Below, in pieces: positions 49,987 to 58,080 of a stretch of 64,000 bases of DNA. The stretch covers positions 1,674,001 to 1,738,000 of the forward strand of contig JBDJPA010000012.1 of the NCBI GenBank assembly GCA_039654915.1. Reading direction: 5' to 3'. This DNA comes from Aquilaria yunnanensis (taxonomy: Eukaryota > Streptophyta > Magnoliopsida > Malvales > Thymelaeaceae). The notes under the pieces are model-generated. The model made no database searches. It was not told the origin of the DNA and saw nothing but the letters and a program-made list of their open reading frames with translations. The translations under genes were made by a program, and so were the position numbers. Numbering within the stretch: position 1 is the stretch's first letter; the number at the start of each line of letters is the position of its first letter.

Positions 49987-50535
49987 ATGGAGTCTTCTCT
50001 TTCCGCCCTACGAAAGTATTTTCCTTCCTTCCCAATAAATGTTCTTAAAAAGATTTATCAAGCTAGATGTGAACGATTCAGAGTATTTATGCACAAAGGC
50101 ATTCCTGATAATGTGCGGTGGCTAATTGAAGCTAAGGTTCGTTCAGCTGGTGAAGTTCCAGAAGCGTTCTTTCCCCGTATGCCCGGCTTTGGTAAAAGCG
50201 CTTATGCCAAAAAAAGAAGAGCAAAGAGGCTAGGCGTTTGTCATAATTGTGGATGGTGGATTTGCGGCAATAAATGTCGTTCTCCAGGAGTGATCACCAG
50301 AAATCGTAATGATAGAATAAGATTCATTAAGAATGGCTTGCGTAAGGAATCTCTAGAAGATATTCGAGAGGTTCTTGAAGCGCATTCTTGCGGAATAGTG
50401 CAATTTGAGGTTGTTGGATTATGGATAATTTTCCAAAAAGAACGAGATCGTTACAGTCTTGGGAATCTGACCCTAAACGACCCTGTTTGCCAGTTTGTGA
50501 GAAAGCTAGATGAGATGCAAATCACCGATTCATAG
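49987..50535 (+). CDS. Cysteine-rich basic protein, copy 3 (viral NABP-like), retrotransposon-borne
   Basis: The ATG at 49987 gives 182 codons, equal to the other two copies; an upstream in-frame TTG was rejected as a start. The basic patch is KKRRAKR. The cysteine spacing is unchanged (VCHNCGWWICGNKC), though some residues between the cysteines differ from the other copies. Helical N-terminus, FIKNG and NDPVCQ are all present. The downstream segment has expanded into a short tandem array (50575-50960). Three intact paralogues in a row suggest either dosage or division of labour. I do not recognise a cellular plant family for it. If it is related to viral cysteine-rich proteins, roles in binding RNA or DNA, countering silencing or altering host transcription are possible but unproven. 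Confidence 0.8.
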   Translation: MESSLSALRKYFPSFPINVLKKIYQARCERFRVFMHKGIPDNVRWLIEAKVRSAGEVPEAFFPRMPGFGKSAYAKKRRAKRLGVCHNCGWWICGNKCRSPGVITRNRNDRIRFIKNGLRKESLEDIREVLEAHSCGIVQFEVVGLWIIFQKERDRYSLGNLTLNDPVCQFVRKLDEMQITDS

Positions 50536-50574
50536 AAAGCATTAAAGCCATTACTGGACGCAAAGCCATTGGAA

Positions 50575-50960
50575 GACGAGGATCAAAGTCACGATTACTG
50601 TACGTGCTAGCTGTCGCTTTTGAAATTTTCCTCCCCTTTTGGTAATAATGTATTCACTCCTAACGTGAACCAAAGTCACGATTACTGTACATGCTAGCTG
50701 TCGCTTTTGAAATTATCCTCCCAATAATGTACCCACTCCTGACATGAGATACAGTTATGATTACTATATATAGCTGCCACTTTTTAAAATTTTCCTTCTC
50801 TTCCAACAATCACGTACCTACTCCTGACGTAAGCTACAGTAGTGACTACTGTACATGCTAGCAGCTATTTTGAAAATTTTCCTCCTCTTTTAATGATAGT
50901 GTACCCATACCTGACCAAAGTCATACTCGTGACTACTGTGAATAGCTGGCAATAATGTAT
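50575..50960 (+). repeat. Four to five diverged units of about 75-90 bp after copy 3
   Basis: Each contains a form of AGTCACGATTACTGTACATG then CTAGCTG then CTTTTGAAATTTTCCTCC then AATGTACCCACTCCTGAC. The unit is the 3' flank of the cysteine-rich genes, repeated up to the LOG-like gene. Confidence 0.85.
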
Positions 50961-51001
50961 CCATTCTTGAAAATAAAATTATTGCCTTATCTCTTCATCT
51001 C

Positions 51002-51009
51002 TATAAATA
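51002..51009 (+). promoter_or_regulatory. TATA box upstream of the LOG-like gene
   Basis: TATAAATA preceded by CTTATCTCTTCATCTC, 40 bp before the ATG at 51042. It is nearly the same segment as before copies 2 and 3. Confidence 0.6.
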
Positions 51010-51041
51010 TATCCTCTTTTCTCACAAGGGTAAGGATAGGA

Positions 51042-51672
51042 ATGGAGAAAACCCCAACTCGTAAATCCCGAAGTATTTGTGTATTTTCTGGGGCTTTTCC
51101 TGGAAAACATGAAGAGTATTTAAAAGCAGCCAACCATTTGGGAAGAGTATTAGCTGAGCGAAAAATACATTTAGTTTATGGAGGAGGTAGTGTCGGATTA
51201 ATGGGAGGTGTAGCATCAGCAGCATCTCTAGGAGGAAGTCAAGTTCTGGGTATTATCCCTGGATCTCTGAAATTTATTTCTGGGGGCACGATTGGAGAAG
51301 AATTAGTGGTTAAAAATTTGCAAGAGCGTGTGTTACAAATGCTTTTAAATGCTGATGCTTTTATCGCTCTACCAGGTGGTTTTGGCACATTGGGAGAAGT
51401 CTTTCAAATTGCTTCCATGGCCCCAACTTAATTTGCATAAGAAACCCATTGGACTTTTGAATGTTAACAATTTCTTTACAGGTCTGATAGCTTTCATGGA
51501 TTATGCTATGCAGAAGAATTTCATATCAAGAGTGACACGGCGAATTATAATATCCGCAACAACTGCTGAAGAATTGCTAGATAAAATACAAGCTTTTGTT
51601 CCTGAACCAGATCCAGCAATGATTCAGATAGACTGGACACGACAGTCTTTCCCGACCAGTTCACTCCCATAA
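51042..51672 (+). pseudogene. LOG-like: LOG-like cytokinin-activating enzyme gene, frameshifted, intronless
   Basis: From ATG 51042 the first 129 codons encode the N-terminal Rossmann half of a LOG family protein. Visible are SICVFSGAFPG, the phosphate-binding LVYGGGSVGLMGG, GSQVLGIIPGSL and the signature PGGFGTLGEVF (family PGGxGTxxE). After about 51412 the reading must move by one base: the same family continues in another frame (QLNLHKKPIGLLNVNNF, then SATTAEELLDKIQAFVPEPDP) to a stop at 51670-51672. One extra base is the simplest cause. LOG enzymes release active cytokinin bases from their riboside monophosphates in the cytosol. Plant LOG genes normally have several introns; this copy has none, so it probably came from a spliced transcript. 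A longer in-frame start at 50955 would lie ahead of the TATA box and was not chosen. Confidence 0.85.
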
Positions 51673-52214
51673 TGGTCCTCTACTCACCTTGTTGAAGTAT
51701 TGTGGAAGAAAGAAGCGATCTGATCCGTTTTTCTTGTCCTTTAGTTTTATTATCAGCATTTTCTTTCGCGTTTCAGTTTTTCTTTTCAGGGAATTTCTTT
51801 TTTTATAATATAGTTTCATCCATGCTGATATTAAAACTATAGGACAATGCCTTTAGGTTGGAATGGCTGAGTAAAGAGTAATTTTTGTTACTCTTGAGAC
51901 GCATCCTATTAGGTCTACTAGGCATAACATTTTGGGGTAGTTAAGCTTTAACCTTATTCGGATGACATATCTCACAAGGGAATCTATATTTACTGAAGAA
52001 AATATTAGATGAACCTTGAATATTGATTCCAAACATCCGTTCCATTTACATAATTTGTCAGTGTTATTGTCATCATCAAGATTCACTCGTTTTATCGAAG
52101 CCTAATTCTTTGCGCTCGCCAATTATGAAAATTCACACTTTCGAAGAAAATTATTCCAATTTCAATTGCTTTCATATAAATTTCGCTCGAGGTCCTAAGG
52201 AAAGCTCATTAGCC
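51673..52214 (+). other. Spacer between LOG-like gene and minisatellite
   Basis: Non-coding, A/T-rich, part of the retrotransposon interior. No motif recognised. Confidence 0.5.
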
Positions 52215-53870
52215 TCAAAATCAATTTTCATCATCGGGGTTTTAAGGATGGAACCTTTGCCTCGAAAATAATCAATTTTCATCATCGAGGTTTTAAGGAT
52301 GGAACCTTTACCTCGACATCAATCAATCAATCCGAGGTTTTAAGGATGGAACCTTTGCCTCGAAAACAATCAATTTTCATCATCGGGGTTTTAAGGATGG
52401 AACTTTGCCTCGAAAATAATCAATTTTCATCATCGGGGTTTTAAGGATGGAACCTTTGCCTCGAAAACAATCAATTTTCATCATCGGGGTTTTAAGGATG
52501 GAACCTTTGCCTCGAAAACAATCAATTTTCATCATCGGGGTTTTAAGGATGGAACCTTTGCCTCGAAAACAATCAATTTTCATCATCGGGGTTTTAAGGA
52601 TGGAACCTTTACCTCGAAAACAATCAATTTTCATCATCGGGGTTTTAAGGATGGAACCTTTGCCTCGAAAACAATCAATTTTCATCATCGGGGTTTTAAG
52701 GATGGAACCTTTGCCTCGAAAACAATCAATTTTCATCATCGGGGTTTTAAGGATGGAACCTTTGCCTCGAAAACAATCAATTTTCATCATCGGGGTTTTA
52801 AGGATGGAACCTTTGCCTCGAAAACAATCAATTTTCATCATCGGGGTTTTAAGGATGGAACCTTTGCCTCGAAAACAATCAATTTTCATCATCGGGGTTT
52901 TAAGGATGGAACCTTTGCCTCGAAAATAATCAATTTTCATCATCGGGGTTTTAAGGATGGAACCTTTGTCTCGAAAAGAATCAATTTTCATCGTCGGGGT
53001 TTTAAGGATGGAACCTTTGCCTCGAAAACAATCAATTTTCATCATCGGGGTTTTAAGGATGGAACCTTTGCCTCGAAAATAATCAATTTTCATCATCGGG
53101 GTTTTAAGGATGGAACCTTTGCCTCGAAAAGAATCAATTTTCATCGCCGGGGTTTTAAGGATGGAACCTTTGCCTCGAAAACAATCAATTTTCATCAATC
53201 CGAGGTTTTAAGGATGGAACCTTTGCCTCGAAATCAATCAATCAATCCGAGGTTTTAAGGATGGAACCTTTGCCTCGAGATCAATCAATCAATTCGAGGT
53301 TTTAAGGATGGAACCTTTACCTCGACATCAATCAATCAATCCGAGGTTTTAAGGATGGAACCTTTGCCTCGAAATCAATCAATCAATCCGAGGTTTTAAG
53401 GATGGAACCTTTGCCTCGAGATCAATCAATCAATTCGAGGTTTTAAGGATGGAACCTTTACCTCGACATCAATCAATCAATCCGAGGTTTTAAGGATGGA
53501 ACCTTTGTCTTGACATCAATCAATCAATTCGAGGCTTTAAGGATGGAACCTTTACCTCGACATCAATCAATCAATCCGAGGTTTTAAGGATGGAACCTTT
53601 GCCTCGAAATCAACCAATCAATCTGAGGTTTTAAGGATGGAACCTTTGCCTCGAAATCAATCAATCAATCTGAGGTTTTAAGGATGAAATCTTTGCCTCG
53701 AGATCAATCAATCAATTCAAGGTTTTAAGGATGGAACCTTTGCCTCCAAATCAATTAATCAATTCGAGGTTTTAAGGATGGAACCTTTGCTTCGAAATCA
53801 ATCAATCAATCCGAGGTCTTAAGGATGGAACCTTTGCCTCAGAAACAATCAATTTTCCTTCAACGATAGG
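52215..53870 (+). repeat. Minisatellite of about 33 units (51-bp and 47-bp types)
   Basis: The constant core is GGTTTTAAGGATGGAACCTT followed by TGCCTCGAAA. Units 1-19 are mostly 51 bp with an ATCAATTTTCATCATCGGG spacer. The later units are 47 bp with an ATCAATCAATCAATCCGA spacer. Each core can fold: CGAGG pairs with CCTCG and, inside, AAGG pairs with CCTT around ATGGAA. Because 51 is divisible by three, long repeat-made frames open on both strands; I do not believe they are coding. The array ends about 150 bp before the polypurine tract. Confidence 0.95.
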
Positions 53871-54005
53871 AGAGCTCCTATCGCCGGGGTTCTAAGGAGA
53901 GTTCCTTAACCTCAGGATTTAGGCGGCGAAAAGGTTTTCAATGCCTAGCTAAGCCGGACGAAATTTGGTAACGACTTTGCATACATCATGTCTCATGAAG
54001 CATGC

Positions 54006-54018
54006 AAAGGGGGGCAGC
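54006..54018 (+). other. Polypurine tract
   Basis: AAAGGGGGGCAGC directly before the TGTTGACACCC start of the 3' LTR. It would prime plus-strand synthesis. Confidence 0.85.
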
Positions 54019-56564
54019 TGTTGACACCCAATTTCGTCCGACCATAAAAAATTTTAAAAGAAATTAAATAAAAGAAATTAAATAAAAAAATTTATTATTA
54101 TTATTTTTATTATTATTACTAAAAATTTTAATTAGTTTAAAATAAATTTTTTTTTGTGAAGATTTGATTTAAAATGATATATGTGTGTATTTGAAAGAAA
54201 AAAAGAAAACTCCAAAAAAATGGCAAAATTTAAAAGTTTGAGGTAAAAATGACAACATTAAGAAGTTTCGGGAAAAATTGACAAATTCTGAAAGTTTCAG
54301 GAGCATTTGGTAGTTTGTCACATAAAATTTTGGGCCTGCCGACGTTTCTGGCGCAAATTGACAGAAAACGACAAAATTGTCAAAATCAGAAGCTTCAGGA
54401 ACTTATCCAGAGGCTGAGAGACGTAAAGGACTAAAATTGTCATTTTACCAATTTAAAAGATAAGTTTGAAATTTTTTATTAATTTATCCATCAACAGTTC
54501 AGCCAAACTTCCTCTACAAATAGCCCCCCAAATTTTGTGCTGAACACAGAGAAAAATAGAAAGAAAAGCTTAGAGCTCCGTTTTTAAAATAGAAAAAATT
54601 ACATCCTTAGTCCCTAGCTCTCCTTCCTTTCCTCAGAAAATCTCAAAACTTTTCATTTTGACGATTAAGCCATCTTCTTCCCCCCCCCCCCCGCGCGCCC
54701 TCTGTTTCCATTTCTCAGAATTCAGAATTTAAAATCAAGGGTACAACTCTTATTTAATCCTTCATCTTTTCAATTTCTTTCACTTTGGTCACTAACTTTG
54801 TATTTTATTCTTGCAGAATTAATTACTAACCCTTTTAATTTTTACTTGTTTGTTTATTATTTGTTTATTACTAACCCCTTTTTTTTATTGTTGTTATTAA
54901 CTTACTAACAACTAACTTTTAATACTATTATTGTTACTAACCTTTTAATTTTTGCATTATTACTAACTTTTATAATTGTTGTTAACAATTAATTAACTTT
55001 TATTATTGTTGTTAATTAATTAATTTAATTAACTTGGCTAACTTTTATTATTGTTGTTAATTAATTAATTTAGTTAACTTGGCTAGCTTTTTATTATTTT
55101 TGTTAATTAATTAATTTAATTAATTTGGCTAACTTTTTATTTATTGTTGTTAATTAATTTAATTAATTTGGCTAACTTTTTATTTATTGTTGTTAATTAA
55201 TTTAATTAATTTGGCTAACTTTTTATTATTGTTGTTAATTAATTAATTTAATTAACTTGGCTAACTTTTTACTGTTGTTAATTAATTAATTTAATTAACT
55301 TGGCTAACTTTTTATTATTGTGGTTAATTAATTAATTTAATTAACTTGACTAACTTTTTATTATTGTTGTTTAACAATTAATTTAATTAACTTTGCTAAC
55401 ATTTATTATTATTTTTAAAGTGGATGGCCAAAAAGCCCCACTTTATTATTATTAATTTTTTTTCTTTATATAATTTTTTTATTTAATTCACCTTTACCCT
55501 TTACTAATTAATAAATAAATGAAAATTAAAAGAAGATTATTTTGTAATTAATTATTAAGGCTAATAAAAATTATTTTTAAAAAAGCCAATTATTTTTATT
55601 TTTATATACATGTTTTTAATTCTTTAAAGATAACAAAAAGTTAAAATTAATTTTAATAGTTATTTTTATCCAGTAAAAATAATAAAAAAATAAAAATAAA
55701 ACCTGTTTAAAAAAATACATGAAAATTAAGACTTTATATTTTACTGATTTATTTAAAATATAACTTTTAAATCCACTAAAATAATAAATATTTTTCATTA
55801 AACAAGAAAACAAAAAGAAAATTAAAACAAGATAAGAAAAAGATAAGAAAGATAAGAAAAAGATAATAAAGATAAGAAAGATAAGATAAGATAAGAAAGA
55901 TAAGAAGGAAAAGAAAGAAAAGAAAGAAAAATATAGAAAATAAAAATTTTTAGATTATTAATGAATCTAAAAATTCTATAACAAAAAGAATTACGAATTA
56001 GTAATTAAACTAATAATTAATTCCATAAAAATAAGAATTAAATAATTAACTATAAATTAAACCAACTTACATATCCGGATGATCCGTCAGGATCTGCGGT
56101 TTAAAAAAAATATCACCCTTTTAATTAAATAAATTAAATAAAAAAAAAAGATAAAAATCCATATTTACAATATGGATTAAATTATTTAAAAGTTCACCAA
56201 ATTCCGTGTCCAAATGACTCGGCAGAGTCCATGGTTCGGAATCAAAAATCTTCCGTGTCCAAATGACTCGGCAGAGTCCATGGTTCGGAAGTATAAAATT
56301 TCATACAAATTAATTAATTTAAAAATCCACATTTCGACTAATCCAGTTAAAATTTCTAATTTTGAAAATTAACTGAGAATTATTTAAAAGCAAAGCAAAA
56401 CAAAATTAAAATCAACTAAGGTGCCAATTTTTGGGCGTTTTAACAAAGTTGTTTTAACGTAACCGTACTCCCGATCCCCGAACTCTCGCAGACCAATTTT
56501 AAGGTGACCAATCGACCTAAGAAAACTGATTGGTGGCGACTCCCGAAAACCCGACGTTGCCACA
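54019..56564 (+). repeat. 3' LTR
   Basis: Begins TGTTGACACCC and ends GTTGCCACA. It is complete, unlike the 5' copy. Compared with 39473-41960 there are about ten single-base differences by eye, one extra 44-bp minisatellite unit near 55150 and a longer C run near 54680. Its TATA box position reads TACAAATA. Confidence 0.95.
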
Positions 56565-57463
56565 ATATTAAATAACAAAAACTGGCGATAGAAAGAGAAA
56601 GTTGGGGAGCATTAGGACAGAAGTAACATCTTAGGACCAAAATAGGGGTTTGACCATAGTTGAAAGCATAAAAACAAAAAAAAGAAAACCAGCAGCGCTT
56701 GGAATTGGAAGGGCAAAATCACACCGGCATTGTTCATTCCTGTAGTTTCAACATTAGCGCCTCACGGGTTTTAGAATATAGTTTAATTTGTTGACTACAG
56801 GTGAGAAAGAACATACATAAGACTAGAAGACGTGCAGGCTGAAAGGGAAGCAAGCTACCGGCGAAGCCAACCAATAAAACAACTCGTGCCCCCCAAACTT
56901 TGTTGACTTGGACATTTTCATTCCTAAATTTTGGCATGATGCAACTCAGTTCCTTAACTATAAAATGCAACACATTTAAACCCTTTAACTAGCTAATTGG
57001 GTCAATTTGCCATTAATTTTGTTAAATTTTCAAAGATTTACTAATTTAGTGACATGACTGTAAAGGTTTAAACTCTTAGTCGCTAAATGACAAAACTTCA
57101 TAACTTGAATTACTTAATGACAGTTAAACACAAACTTCTTAGAATTTTCAAAATAATAAATTAAAGGCCATAAAGAAGCTTGGAAAAAAACATTTTCGCT
57201 CAAAAATAAAAAGTAAATAATGCTACATTATTTTCAAGTAAAACAATCAATTCCAAAAAAATCAAATCAATTGAAAAATAGAGAAAATTTTAATCTTTTA
57301 GAGAATCAATATCGTTTAAAAATCAGCATTCTATTTAACTAATGAATGATCAATATTTCAAGCATTTCTTTTTATTTTTTCAAAATAATTAAGTAATTTG
57401 CATAAATTTTTTTTTTTTTAAAAAGTGTCCCCTAGCCAATTATTTTTTGTTGAGAAACATAAT
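56565..57463. other. Intergenic, right flank of the retrotransposon
   Basis: AT-rich. About 60 bp at 56635-56700 resemble 38868-38930 on the left flank (AAATAGGGGTTTGACC, then an A-rich run, then GCAGCG). No gene recognised. Confidence 0.4.
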
Positions 57464-58080
57464 TTACCCATGGTACAAGTGAATAATCACTAAAAAATTT
57501 CCATGACAGATCGGACAATTGGTGGTCTTTATGTTCAAGATGGTGTCATACACGACCACCAAAATCTGCGGCAGTGCGCTCTTCTTCAGCCCCTTCGCTG
57601 CATCTAATATGAATCTCTTGCCACAGCGAAGCGCGTGCCGAATGATAGAGTTTAACCCCAAAGCACGAATCAAGGCACAGAGCAGACCCACCAGAAGTAT
57701 CACCATGCTAGTGTCAAAGTTCGCTTCATCGCTGAACAACTGCCATCCTTCCACTTGGACATGGTGGTGCCTCTGCCGAGCCGATGTCCAGGAGTGGCTA
57801 AAGCCGGTGCCCTTTGTTGGAGGGTCACCGTTGGCATTTGGCAGCAAAGCGCATGCACACCGAATGACAAAGTTCAAACACATAGCACAAATCAAGACAC
57901 AGAGCAGACCTGCCAGAAATATCATCATGCAGGTGTCCAAGTTTGCTTTGTTGCTGAACGACTAGCATCTGCCACTTGGTGTTGGTGGTGCCTCTGCAAA
58001 GCTAGAGTCCAAAAGTAGCTGATGCGGGCACCCTTAGTTGGAGGCTCACTGTTGGCATTTACAATAGAAACATAATCAAA
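57464..58080 (-). pseudogene. ATL-type RING-H2 ubiquitin ligase remnant, internally duplicated and truncated
   Basis: The minus-strand frame 57940-57464 shows an ATL N-terminal half: a membrane span (DTSMVILLVGLLCALIRALGLN), a basic stretch, the GLD-like GLKKSALPQI and the first part of a RING-H2 finger (NCPICHGNF). It then stops, so the rest of the finger is lost. Before it lies another copy of the span (DTCMMIFLAGLLCVLICAMCLN), each preceded by a PPTKG...RQRHHH-type segment. Tracing right to about 58080 gives a unit of about 200 bp present twice. ATL proteins are membrane-anchored E3 ligases that bind E2 enzymes through the RING. This remnant could not form a working RING. Confidence 0.75.

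Larger units (their letters stand above)
39473..56564 (+). mobile_element. 17-kb non-autonomous LTR retrotransposon (Tat/Ogre-like) with accessory gene cassette
   Basis: Two near-identical direct repeats of about 2.5 kb (39473-41960 and 54019-56564) flank a primer binding site, a gag gene and a polypurine tract. The gag type, long LTRs and large size point to the Ty3/gypsy Tat (Ogre) lineage. No protease, reverse transcriptase, RNase H or integrase block was seen in any plus-strand frame between 44932 and 54000. Instead there are four tandem-repeat arrays, three cysteine-rich genes, a LOG-like gene and a minisatellite, all in sense orientation. Propagation would need proteins from an autonomous relative. 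By eye the LTRs differ at about ten bases, one extra minisatellite unit and homopolymer lengths, so the insertion is recent. A clean target-site duplication was not found; the 5' LTR lacks its first 11 bp. Confidence 0.92.

Noticed and set aside
50955..51041. Extended LOG-like N-terminus from an earlier in-frame ATG
   Set aside because: It would start before the TATA box and adds 29 residues unlike any LOG family start.
52380..53198. 272-codon minus-strand and 160-codon plus-strand frames in the minisatellite
   Set aside because: The 51-bp unit is a multiple of three, so any frame without a stop stays open. The peptides are pure 17-residue repeats and fail where units are 47 bp.
52215..53870. 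CRISPR-like regular repeat array
   Set aside because: This is a eukaryotic nuclear sequence, the spacers are themselves repeated, and there are no cas genes. It is an ordinary minisatellite.
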